From the NCBI GenBank assembly GCA_026770575.1, contig MU657554.1, forward strand, positions 29,924 to 48,956: a stretch of 19,033 nucleotides of DNA, read 5' to 3'. Positions within the stretch are counted from its first letter, which is position 1. Every line of letters starts with the position of its first letter. The position numbers and the translations under genes were made by a program. Below the pieces are notes generated by a model. It saw only the letters and a list, made by a program, of their open reading frames with translations. It did not search any database and had not been told where the DNA came from. This document shows positions 1 through 8,122 of this stretch, in pieces. This stretch comes from Pelagophyceae sp. CCMP2097 (lineage: Eukaryota > Sar > Pelagophyceae).

Positions 1-2
1 GC

Positions 3-440
3 GGTGTGGACGCGCGCCTCTTCGACAACGCTGCCGTCGACGGCGGGTCCAACCGCGAGCTTCCCTTTGACTTCATCGACGGTGCGCAGTGGACCGAGCT
101 GGACGAGCTCAAAATTAAAGACGGCTCGTACGTGTTTCCTCACTTGAGAGGAACGCGCCCTTATACTCAATGATACGTGATCCACACGCGCGCTCGTCCT
201 AGGCGCATGGACACGATGAAATTGCTCACCCAGCTTCTGGCGCATGTCGATTTTCTGGCGGGAGACCTGCGGAGCAGCAAGGCCCGCGGGCAGCGGCTCG
301 TCCTCCTGCTCGCGCGCTTCGCGTGGCCGCCCGACTCGCCCGAGCGCCGCGAGTACGCTGGCCTCGGCGCCGTCTTCGCGCAGATCTCGGTGACAGTTGC
401 GAAATCAAATTTTAAATGTATTAATTCTCGGGTTTTATAA
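3..440 (+). CDS. 3' part of an unrecognised gene, partial at the window start
   Basis: The frame is open from base 3 to a TGA at 171-173 and gives an acidic stretch including ELPFDFIDGAQWTELDEL. A GTACGT donor at 128 and a CCTAG acceptor ending at 202 would remove 75 bp and join this exon in phase to a second coding-like exon (203 to about 389). That exon begins near MDTMKLLTQLLAHVDFLAGD and continues with an amphipathic, leucine/arginine-rich sequence. The second exon either reads on to a TAA at 438-440 or ends at a GTGACA donor at 390, just where the AT-rich island begins. I recognise no domain. The gene's 5' part lies outside the window. The reading frame and codon use support coding; the exon ends are guesses. 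Confidence 0.4.
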
Positions 441-790
441 TATCATCCTGAAATTGCATAGGCGTATTTTGGGATATAATTTGGTATTTTGTGTGGTATT
501 TCGAGCTAAATCGGCTTCAATATGTAGATTGGCGAGTATTTCCATACCAGCGTGCGCATCCGTCGTCCAGAATATTTAATAATTAATTAGTTAATTGATT
601 TTGGAAATTTCCCCAGGCCTTTTGATTTCGGCACTGCTCGGTGGAGGAGTACGGGGACATCCAGATGGCAAGGACTTTCTTGACCCCCCATACCGTCTTG
701 TTAACACACTGAATAAGTATTATGACACAATGCAAGTGCAAGCTTTTGTCATAATACAATACACGGGGTATTGCCAATGACGCCGAAGAC
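394..790. other. AT-rich island without a convincing gene
   Basis: Composition switches abruptly here from GC-rich to strongly AT-rich (for example the run near 575-600 made of AATTAATTAGTTAATTG) and returns to GC-rich after about 790. ORFs exist on both strands but show neither the local codon bias nor recognisable domains. The island holds a 10-bp palindrome GGAAATTTCC (603-612) and a perfect 11-bp inverted repeat at 717-727 and 747-757. It could be a decayed mobile element, an organelle-derived insert, or simply an AT-rich intergenic region or intron. Confidence 0.45.
717..757. repeat. Perfect 11-bp inverted repeat (stem-loop)
   Basis: GTATTATGACA at 717-727 is the exact reverse complement of TGTCATAATAC at 747-757, separated by a 19-base loop. 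It lies inside the AT-rich island. It could be a hairpin at a transcript end or a trace of a small foldback element. Confidence 0.6.
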
Positions 791-1116
791 TTTCTGGCAA
801 TCGGAGTTTTCGTCGGTTGGAGTTTGGCTCTGTTGGGAGTGATAGAGGTCCAGCGGCTGCGCGCGCACGCATGGTACCTCCCGAGCATGGGCCCGGCTTC
901 ATATTGGGGCAGTTCGACCGCATCGGGGAGTTGGAGCGGTTCAGGCGAGACCATTTTCGGACACACCGAAAACAGCCCGCGCGCCTCCAGGGGAAAGGAG
1001 GCTCGCGGTTCCGGGGTATATGCGTCGTGGCGCGTCCATCGCGACACTCCTGACCCCAGGGGGACGTCGGTGCGCGGCGGGGCGGTGCCTCCCAGGTCGT
1101 AGTTTGAGAGGAAAAG

Positions 1117-1154
1117 CGGATATGTATCCGGTAATCGGATATCTATCCGGTAAG
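1117..1154. repeat. Tandem pair of 19-bp palindromic units
   Basis: Two adjacent 19-bp units (1117-1135 and 1136-1154) differ at only two positions. Each contains a dyad with arms CGGATA and TATCCG around a 2-base centre. A doubled palindromic site of this kind about 120 bp upstream of the ORF at 1278 could be a dimeric regulator's binding site; that is inference. The rest of 791-1277 shows no supported gene. Confidence 0.55.
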
Positions 1155-1277
1155 GCTTTTTACACGAGCGGCGTTTTTATATTTCGGCGATTTCGGCTCG
1201 CTGCGCTCGAAAAGCGGGTCTAGTAGTATCGCGACCGGTCGACCGACCGAGCTCAGAGTTTCGAAAGAGTTCGGCCG

Positions 1278-1514
1278 ATGGTGCCGCCCGCCGACGTTCC
1301 GGTTGTCCCGGCGGTGCCGCGCGCGGAGCTGCTGGCGCGGCTGGCCTCGAAGCGCGCGCAGCTGGCGGAATGCCGCGACGGCATGGCCGATTTGCAAACG
1401 GACCTGCGAACAATGGCAGCAAACGTCCAAACGGACATGCGCGCCCTCGTCGCCGCGCTGACGCATGCCGTGAAACCACCCGCGGCGGCCGCAGACGAAC
1501 CACCGACCGAGTGA
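1278..1514 (+). CDS. Small hypothetical protein with a leucine-rich coiled-coil-like core
   Basis: An intronless ORF from ATG to TGA encodes 78 residues. The N-terminus is P/V-rich (VPPADVPVVPAVP). The middle (about residues 18-62) is alternately hydrophobic and charged, with regularly spaced L/M/A and two related segments, DLQTDLRTMAANV and VQTDMRALVAALTHAV, suggesting a helix or coiled coil. The tail is proline- and acid-rich. No signal peptide, membrane span or known domain is seen. Codons are GC-rich at third positions, like the safe genes of this window. It could be a short gene of its own or an exon of a longer one; no downstream partner was found. Confidence 0.45.
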   Translation: MVPPADVPVVPAVPRAELLARLASKRAQLAECRDGMADLQTDLRTMAANVQTDMRALVAALTHAVKPPAAAADEPPTE

Positions 1515-1896
1515 CGATACGGGCACCCGGAATCGAGGCGCCGGCTACCTGCCGATGCCTTCTATCATGGGCCGACGACGCTGCGCCTTCGGCTCTGCGC
1601 GGCGCTCATCCTCGGCGTTCATCCTCGAGCAGGTGGCGCCTCGACGGCGACGCGGAGGAGGCCCCGCGGCGAGGCTCCGCGCGGCCTGCGACCGGCCCCG
1701 CGGCGTCGGTGCGAGGCCCGCAAGACGCCGGCACGCTCCGGAGCTTCGGAGCGCTTCGGCGCCGTCGCATACCAGAGTGAAATTGGTCGAGGCGCGGATG
1801 CCCGGGGTGCATCATAATATAAGCAAACACGTGTGTCTTTATGAACATTTCCGGGGTCGATGGGGGACTCGTGGTGCGACAGCGTCGCGCAGGAAA
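1515..1896. other. Intergenic stretch, no gene seen
   Basis: GC-rich sequence between the small + strand ORF and the convergent end of the ALMT-like gene. The frames open on both strands look like chance ORFs (arginine- and serine-rich translations, no domains). A short AT-rich patch lies at about 1810-1845. Confidence 0.4.
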
Positions 1897-3505
1897 CTAT
1901 AGGTTGTCGACGGCCTTGTCGACCGGCTGGTCGGCGAGGGGCTCTGCGACGACGAGGTCGACGGTCTTGCCGGCGGGCTTGTCTGGCAGTGGGGCCTCTC
2001 GAATCTGCGACGCCGAAGCCTTGTTCTTTGGCCGGTGCGGCAACGTCAGGACCCAGGCGTCGACAAGGCCGATGTACGTCACCAGCTCGCGCGCAAAGTC
2101 GTGGTACAAGAGGAGGAAGGTGTTCCAGCGGTAGCGGAATCTGCGGACCTTGCCGTCAAGGTTGTAAATCTCAATGGGCAACGGTGGCTGTTTGTCCGCG
2201 ACTTCCGCCTCCTCCTGCTCGAGGCAGAATCTGGTCGTCTTGACGACGAGGTCGCGCAGGTCCGGCGGCACGGACGGGAAGGGGAAGGTGCAGGATTTTT
2301 CGATGCCGGCAAGGACTTTTTGCGTATCGTCGCGAATCTTCCGCAGCGCAGAAACGCCGCCGTGCTCGCCGACGCGATAGCGGCCGTGCAGCTCCACCAG
2401 GACGGCGTCCGTGAGAAGATCGTCTACCACGCCAAAACAAGTGTCGAGGTGGCGGTCTAGCCTTGCGGAGGACTTTAGAAGCGCCGCGACGGACTTGGCG
2501 TCCAGCGTCCGCGGCTTGCCAAAGACCACCTTCAAATAAGATCTGCGCGCGAGCCACCACTCGGAGCCGAGACATTTGCCCGCGTAGACTTCCAGCTTTT
2601 GGGCTTTGAACGAATTGCCGCGGATCGTCGCTGTCCTCGCCCTCGAAGGATCAGCGTAAAACGCCTCTCGCAATTTCTCGCGCTGCGCCTTGCTTCGCTC
2701 GGCGTCGATGGCCAAGACGCAGGTCCAGAGCATGTCGCTCTGCCGCTGCATGCTGGCGCCGTTTTCGGAAAGCCCCTTGAGTACAGACGCCGAGAGCGAG
2801 ACTGGAAAGATAAACTCGGAAGTCCATTGGGCAATAAACACGCCGAGCAGGATGCCGCCCGTGCGGCTCGTGGCGACGAGCCAGACGTCTGCCCGGGGCT
2901 CCTGGTAGCCGATCCAAAGGATAATCAGCGTGGTGATGGAGGCGCAAGAGCCGGCGTACTCGTTGCCCGTATAAGTAATCGAACCAAACTTGAAAACAAA
3001 GGCACTTCCGGCGCAGAAAAACACGAAGAAGAGGCCGCCGGCGCTCTCGAGCTTGCGCACGATGATCGTGGCGAAGGCACCGAATATACCACCGATTAAA
3101 GTACCCAGCACTCGAGAGTTGCCTTTATCGGCAGTCGTCCCGACCTCGGCCGACGCCACCAACACCGTCGACATGGCTGACCAGAGGAGTCCCTTCTCGA
3201 TGTTGCTGCACCAGCCGGTGTCGTTGCGCTGGCACGAGCCCACGGTCTCATAGATCGCCACGGCGATGATACCTGCAAAGGGGCTCTACTCAAAGCGGAG
3301 GGGGGTCGACTCAAAGCTATAATTCATGGTCTCCCTCCGAAAGCCCCTTTGCCGCCGCCCGGGCTCCGCGCCGCAGTGGCTTCTGAAGGGATTGCGAGGA
3401 GTGTTTGCGAGGAACTGCCCGGACCAGACGCCGCAATGCGCCTGCGATGGCCACGCCGACAAACGTCCTCGACTGCTGCATCGCGTTCATCGACGCCGAC
3501 GACAT
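1897..3505 (-). CDS. ALMT/FUSC-like membrane transporter (anion channel family)
   Basis: The main exon (1897-3272) encodes about 457 residues. Its N-terminal third has several hydrophobic segments and reads like the aluminium-activated malate transporter/FUSC-like fold: EKGLLWSAMSTVLVASAEVG, then DKGNSRVLGTLIGG, matching the family pattern W-A-V-(M/V)-T ... G-x-x-x-x-K-G-x-x-R ... G-T-x-x-G. A later segment, SCASITTLIILWIGYQEP, corresponds to the membrane helix before the family's Y-R/Q motif. The C-terminal half is soluble and mostly helical, as in ALMT proteins, which conduct organic or inorganic anions across plasma or vacuolar membranes. The exon has no ATG. A CCCTTTGCAG acceptor ends at 3273, so a 5' exon is needed; the best candidate begins MSSASMNAMQQ (ATG 3503-3505), with a possible donor at 3429 giving a 157-bp intron in phase. 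That junction is uncertain; the family call is fairly safe. Confidence 0.7.
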
Positions 3506-3783
3506 GGCGGCGGGGAGGGGCGGAGAACGCGGCGGCGCTCCCGACCCGGATAGAACACCGAGTGACGCGGCAATTTAGGCGGATTTTCCATTTCAGACTT
3601 TTCGGAGAAGGGTCTCAAAGGAAGGTTCCTCGGAGAAAGAAGGCCCCTAACGGCGGCGTTGGCGTCGCATCAGAGTGCTCTTATAGACACACGACTCCGG
3701 CGAATCCCGCAACGCGGTGCGTGGTCCTCACAAGGCTCAACGGAGCGCCTCAAAGGTGGTGGCGGGGACCCTCTAAGTCAAAT
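3506..3783. other. Intergenic region between two minus-strand genes
   Basis: Holds the 5' flank of the ALMT-like gene and the 3' flank of the KDPG-aldolase gene. Some ORFs are open on the + strand but have no domain or consistent codon use. No clear promoter motif was recognised. Confidence 0.35.
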
Positions 3784-4941
3784 TCAGCGCTTGAGCGGGC
3801 CGGCCTTGGCGGCGTTGGTGATGACCTTGACGGCGTTGGCCTGCGGGGCACGCATCTTGGAGTGAAACCCGATTCCAAGAGGCACGTACCGTGATTTGGT
3901 CCCAGTTTCCGGCAGCGATCATGTCGGGCGGGAAGAGCGGCGCGACTAGGCCCACCGAGGCGGCGCCCGAGGCGAGGTACTCGCCGGCGTTGTCGAGGTC
4001 CACGCCCGACGTCGGGTTGAGGCGCAGCATCGGGAGAGCCGCGGAGACGGCCTTGACCCACGTCACGGCGCCGGCGACGCCCGGGAAGACCTTTTGCAGC
4101 GGGGCGCCGAGCTTGTACGCGTTGTAGAGCTCCGTCGGCGTCTGGCAGCCGGGGACGACGACGATGTTGCGCTGGACGCACCACTCGACGACCTCGGGGA
4201 TGAGCACGGGCCTAGACGCGTCCTTGTCTGTCCTTGTCTTTCTCGAGGATTCGACTTCGCCGGGCGGCCTTCCCCCCGGACGGGCGCCGGCGATTGCGTG
4301 ATGATGAACTCGGCGCCGGCGTCGCAGGCGCGCTCGGCGTCGAGCGTGTTCATGATCGTGCCGCACCTTAAACAGGTCTCATGGAGAAGTGGGCGCACGT
4401 CGCATCGGAGCCGCTGACGGCACGTCCCCAGACGCAAGCAAGTGAGCTCACCCCACCATGACCTTGCCGTCGTACCTAATCAGCCGCGAATCGGGCGCCG
4501 GTCCGCGGGCGGCGTCGATTGCTGTCGCTCTCTCACTTCTTGCGGAAGTCGGCGACGGCGTCGAGGCAGCCGGGCGTCGTGAGCGTAAACTCGGCGATCT
4601 TGAAGCCGCCCTCGATGGCCGCCGCCATGGCCTTGGGCGCCGCCTCGGCTACGAGAAAGCGACGTCACGGCGCGCCACAGGGGCTTTCGAAGTGCGCGGC
4701 AATAGTCCCCGCGCCACGGTTGCCTCACCCGTGGGCGTGCGGAGCACGGCGCAGACTCGGTCGCGCGCGAAGCGGTCCAGAACGGATTCGTAGTTCCTAG
4801 ACGTCACGTGAGAGAGTGCCGCTTGCCAGGCGCGCGGCCGCGCGACGGGGTGCGCAGGGCGCACTCCTTGGTCTTGAGGTAGGACATGGCGCGCGCGGCG
4901 CGCGGCGCCTGGCGCGCGACGTTCATCGTCTTGGAGAGCAT
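3784..4941 (-). CDS. eda: KDPG/KHG aldolase (2-dehydro-3-deoxy-phosphogluconate aldolase), seven exons
   Basis: Class I aldolase that splits 2-keto-3-deoxy-6-phosphogluconate into pyruvate and glyceraldehyde 3-phosphate (Entner-Doudoroff); relatives also split 4-hydroxy-2-oxoglutarate. Exons: 4865-4941, 4729-4796, 4537-4648, 4452-4475 (24 bp), about 4292-4366, 3890-4211, 3784-3840. Phases agree and give about 244 residues. Family blocks in order: EGGFKIAEFTLTTPG (catalytic Glu; the usual Arg of T-L-R-T is Thr), VMVGCGTIMNT, GAEFIITQ, VVVPGCQTPTE, APLQKVFPG (Schiff-base Lys), LNPTSGVDLDNAGEYL. The N-terminus MLSKTMNVARQAPRAARAM is basic and lacks acidic residues, like a mitochondrial or plastid transit peptide. 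Introns are 49-85 bp. The fifth has no GT in phase and may start with GC near 4291; for the last, a 49-bp intron fits the family better than a 34-bp alternative. Confidence 0.88.
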
Positions 4942-5054
4942 GATGATGATCGCTTGAGGTGGGTGAGGTAGGGGGTGAGGTACCGGTGACCACGAGTTTT
5001 TCAGAGTGACGTGCAACTTCGGGACCAGATATCGCGTTTACACGAGGTTTGATC
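4942..5054. promoter_or_regulatory. Bidirectional promoter between the aldolase and RraA-like genes
   Basis: Only 113 bp separate the two initiator ATGs, so both 5' UTRs and core promoters must lie here or overlap the genes. The segment holds a direct repeat GGGTGAGGTA (4961-4970 and 4973-4982) and a TGACGTG site (5007-5013) with the ACGT core typical of bZIP factors. No TATA box is seen. Function is inferred from position. Confidence 0.5.
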
Positions 5055-6282
5055 ATGGCCATGCGCTCCATCCTCGGCGCGCGCGCGATGGCGATGCTGC
5101 GCCCGGCCGGCGCCCGCGCCTTCGCCCAGGGGCGAGGCACGCCGCGTCTCCTCTTTGACCAAGGGCGGAGACGATAGCCCGCACGGTTGTTGAGTCATCG
5201 GAGGGCAACCCTATGCGGCGACCGCACCGCTCCACGCGGAGCGCCCGGGGCGGCGGAGGACCCTCCCTCTCCGAGCCCGGGTGTGCGTCGTCGCACCCTC
5301 GAGCGCGTAGCCGGATCTTTCACGTCAGTCGTACCCCGCAGCGTCACCCGTACCACAGGCCCGCGTCCGGCGGCGCCGTCTCCGACGAGATGCTCGCCAA
5401 GCTCGGCAAGCTCTCCACGCAGGCCATCGTCGACGGCCTCTGGGTCATGGTGCGTAAAGCGGGAGCGCGCCGGCGCGGGGGCCGCGGGACGGACACGGCC
5501 TTTTTGGCGCGAGGCCCTCACCTAAATGCGTTGTAGGGCTGGCCGTCGGCGCACATCGAGGGCGCGCGCGGCCTGGCGCCGGGGCAGAAGTGCTGCGGTC
5601 GGGCTGTCACGCTTAACTTTGTCCCGCAGCGACCCGTGAGCATGCAATCCCCTGCCGATGGATATCCCCTTCCACGCTTTCAGTTTATCCCGCCATCTAG
5701 GACATCCAAGCGGACAAGCCGCCCGGCATGGCCTCGCCGGAGTACGAGGCTTTTGAGCTGTGCGGCCCCGGGAACGTGCTCGTCATGTCTTCGTGCGGCC
5801 CCTGGGAGTCCGTCGGCGGCGACATCAAGTTCCTGCGCCTGAAGCAGCTGGCCATCGGCGGCCTCGTCACGGACGGCAGCGTGCGCGACACAGACGAGCT
5901 GCTGAAGTACGGCTTCCCCGTCTTTTCCTTCTCCACGACGCCGCGCCAGGGCCCGGCGGTGATGCAGCCCTGGGAGTGCAACGGCGTCATCACGTGCGGC
6001 GGCGTCGCCGTGCGCCCGGGGGACGCCATCGTCGGCGACCAGGACGGCGTCGTCGTCGTGCCGGCCTCCGCCGTGGACCGCGTCTACTCCATCGCCCATG
6101 GCCGCGAGGTCATCGAGGTCATCGTCAAGGAGGAGCTGACGGCCAACCCGGGGCCGCCGGGCAAGTACTACCCCTTCATGTCCGGGAAGATCAAGGTCGG
6201 GTCGCCCCTCGCCAACCTCCTCGCGACCAAGGGCATCACGCCTGCCAACTCCAACCAGTTCGAGGGCACCGCCGACTGGTAA
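5055..6282 (+). CDS. RraA-family protein (HMG/CHA aldolase or oxaloacetate decarboxylase type), four exons
   Basis: Exons 5055-5131, 5359-5449, 5537-5635 and 5701-6282 join in phase to about 282 residues ending TAA. The core is the RraA fold: VSDEMLAKLGKLSTQAIVDGL, GGLVTDGSVRDTDEL (the G-x-x-x-D-G-x-x-R-D substrate/metal site), and GDAIVGDQDGVVVVPASAVD. Many members are divalent-metal aldolases that cleave 4-hydroxy-4-methyl-2-oxoglutarate or decarboxylate oxaloacetate, releasing pyruvate; bacterial RraA proper inhibits RNase E, unlikely here. The first exon, MAMRSILGARAMAMLRPAG, is a textbook basic, acid-free presequence, suggesting mitochondrial import. Residues after the core (from about PGPPGKYYPF) form an extension beyond bacterial RraA. 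Introns 2 and 3 are GT-AG (87 and 65 bp). Intron 1 (227 bp) works in phase only with a GC donor at 5132. It shares a 113-bp promoter region with the KDPG-aldolase gene. Confidence 0.85.
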
Positions 6283-6563
6283 ACGCCCAATAGGCCGACC
6301 GCAATCCGCCGAAGCCTTTGACATTGGAGCGCGCGCCCCAAGCGCCCGCGGATCGCCTCGACCACTAACGCGATCGCTGTTGCTTTAGTCTGCAAGCCTC
6401 TGCTCGACGTTTAGAGGGACTGCCGCTCGAAACCCGGGGTTCCAAAAGCGTGCGTCGTCAGACTCGGACTCCGAGTATGCGATCCAACTTGAGTCGAGAG
6501 TCGGACCCGAAAGACGGACGGTCGACTCGCGATCCCACTCGAGTCGAGACAGCACCAATGACA
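6283..6563. other. Convergent 3' intergenic region with dyads
   Basis: Lies between the ends of the RraA-like (+) and WD40 (-) genes. It contains the stem-loop ACTCGGACTCCGAGT (6-bp arms, 3-base loop, near 6462-6476) and two imperfect copies of a GCGATCC-A/C-ACT-GAGTCGAGA segment (about 6479 and 6531). The motif GACATTGGAGCG near 6319 recurs as GACATTAGAGCG near 6560. These may mark 3' ends or poly(A) regions; no gene is seen. Confidence 0.4.
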
Positions 6564-7560
6564 TTAGAGCGCAATATTCCAGAGCCGCGCCGTCCCGTCG
6601 TAGCTCGCCGTCACGACGTGCTTGCCGTCGGGCGAGAACGCGCAGCCGTTGACACAGTCGGTGTGCCACCGAAGCGTCGTCTGCAGCGCGCCCGTCGCGA
6701 CGTCCCAGAGCCGCGCCGTCGTGTCGCTGCTGGTCGTCACGACACGCGTGCCATCGGGCGAAAACGCGCAGCTCATGACGGGGCCGGTGTGTCCCTCAAG
6801 CGTCGCCAGCGGCGTATCCGTCTCTGCGTCCCAGAGCCGCGCCGTCGCGTCCAGGCCCGCTGTCACGATGCACGTGCCATCGTGCGAGAACGCGCAGCTG
6901 TAGACTTTGTCGATGTGCCCTTCGAGCGTCGCCTGCAGCGAGGCTCGAAAATTGCGTCCCAGAGCCGCGCCGTCTTGTCGACGCTCGCCGTCAAGATGCG
7001 CTTGCCGTCGGGCGAGAACGCGCAGCATACGATGGATTTGGTGTGCCCTTCGAGCGTCGTCTGCAGCGCGCCTGTCTCGGCGTCCCAGAGCCGCGCCGTC
7101 TTGTCGTAGCTCCCCGTCAGGATGCGCTTGCCGTCAGGCGAGAAGGCGCAGCTCGTGACGTAGCTGGTGTGCCCTTCGAGCGTCGTCTGCAGCGCGCCTG
7201 TCTCGGCGTCACAGAGCCGCGCTGTACCGTCGAGGCTCGCCGTCACGACGCGCTTGCCGTCGGGCAAGAACGCGCAGCTCGTGATGGAGCTGGTGTGCCC
7301 CTCGAGCGTCGTCTGCAGCGCGCCCGTCTCGGCGTCCCAGAGCCGCGCCGTCTTGTCGTAGCCCACCGTCGCGACGCACTTGCCGTCGGGTGAGAACGCG
7401 CAGCTCGTGATGAAGCTGGTGTGCCCCTCGAGCGTCAGCAGCAGCGTGCCCGTCTCGGCGTCCCAGAGCCGCACCGTTGTGCAGCTCATCGTCGCGATGC
7501 GCTTGCCGTCGGGCGAGAGCGCGCAGCTCCTGACGAAGCCGGTGTGACCCTTGAGGATTG
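6564..7560 (-). repeat. 126-bp tandem repeats encoding the WD40 blades
   Basis: The eight blades are nearly identical at DNA level over long stretches; for example CCCAGAGCCGCGCCGT and AACGCGCAGCT (read on +) recur at about 126-bp spacing. Such homogeneity suggests recent amplification or gene conversion and makes the array prone to length change and misassembly. Confidence 0.7.
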
Positions 7561-7825
7561 CGGTGCCCTTCAAAATTCGGCCCTTCCACCGGTCCTCCAA
7601 GATGAGCCTGCGCACGGCCGGCTCCACGGCCCGCGCATCTCGAGCGGCTTGTTTCGTCACGAAAAGCGCGTTCGTCGAGGCCGCCAGCCGCATGATGGGC
7701 GCGAGGAGGTCGCTCAGTTCAAAGACCTCGAGGACCGGCGCGGCGGCGCGACGCACATCTTTGGGCGCCGAGGAGGGCCCGCGGGCTCGTCGCGCATCGC
7801 CGCCTCGCGAGGCGCCGACGACCAT
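6564..7825 (-). CDS. Eight-repeat WD40 protein, frame broken in repeat 5
   Basis: From ATG at 7823-7825, about 87 residues of helical N-terminal sequence (VLEVFELSDLLAPIMRLAAS) precede eight 42-residue WD40 repeats of the form LEGHTSxVTSCAFSPDGKR ... DKTARLWDAETGALQT. The GH, SPDG and WD signatures are all visible; repeat 3 has LCD instead of LWD. The protein should fold as a beta-propeller scaffold; nothing shows its partner. Repeats 1-5 are in one frame. In repeat 5 the link between ARLWDA and the next TLEGH carries 15 bases (6939-6953) where sister repeats have 13, so repeats 6-8 and the stop (TAA at 6564-6566) are in another frame. No GT-AG intron fits without deleting part of a blade. 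This is a recent mutation, a sequencing error or an allelic pseudogene; as read, translation would stop soon after repeat 5. Confidence 0.75.
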
Positions 7826-8122
7826 TAACGCACCCGGCAGAACCCGAGCTCAGAACCGAGAGACGTGGCCCGTCTTGAAAAGTGCGATCGCCAAAACTGA
7901 GACATTTACTAGGGATCATTGTTGAGCGCCGTCACGGTGTCAAGTGTGCACCGTCTAAAACCTCCACAACCGCGGACAGGAGGTGATATCACACCTCTTC
8001 TCGGTGTGTGACGAGCGCTCGAGCACCCCCGTCGTCACCCGTTCCCGGGGCCCCTCGGGCGGCTCTCCGGGCGCTTGTAAGACCAGGAACCCCGGCGCTT
8101 CGGCGGCCTTTTGCGGTCCGCG
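7826..8122. promoter_or_regulatory. Divergent intergenic region between the WD40 and RRM-repeat genes
   Basis: About 300 bp separate two divergent ATGs, so both promoters lie here. Visible features are a 10-bp palindrome GTGATATCAC (7983-7992) followed by ACCTCTT, and mixed-composition sequence with AAAACTGAG and TTTACTAGG. No TATA box is evident. The role is inferred from layout only. Confidence 0.4.

Noticed and set aside
583..1047. Minus-strand ORF of 154 codons over the AT-rich island
   Set aside because: It crosses a sharp composition change with no codon bias of its own, no domain and no credible start; likely chance.
3856..3889. 34-bp last intron in the KDPG-aldolase gene, restarting at an ATG
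   Set aside because: The GCCCCGCAG acceptor ending at 3841 is better, gives a 49-bp intron, keeps phase, and continues into NAVKVITNAAKA as expected for the family.
5680..6324. Minus-strand ORF of 214 codons across the RraA exon
   Set aside because: The + strand has the conserved RraA motifs in frame; the antisense frame is open only because of GC-rich third positions.
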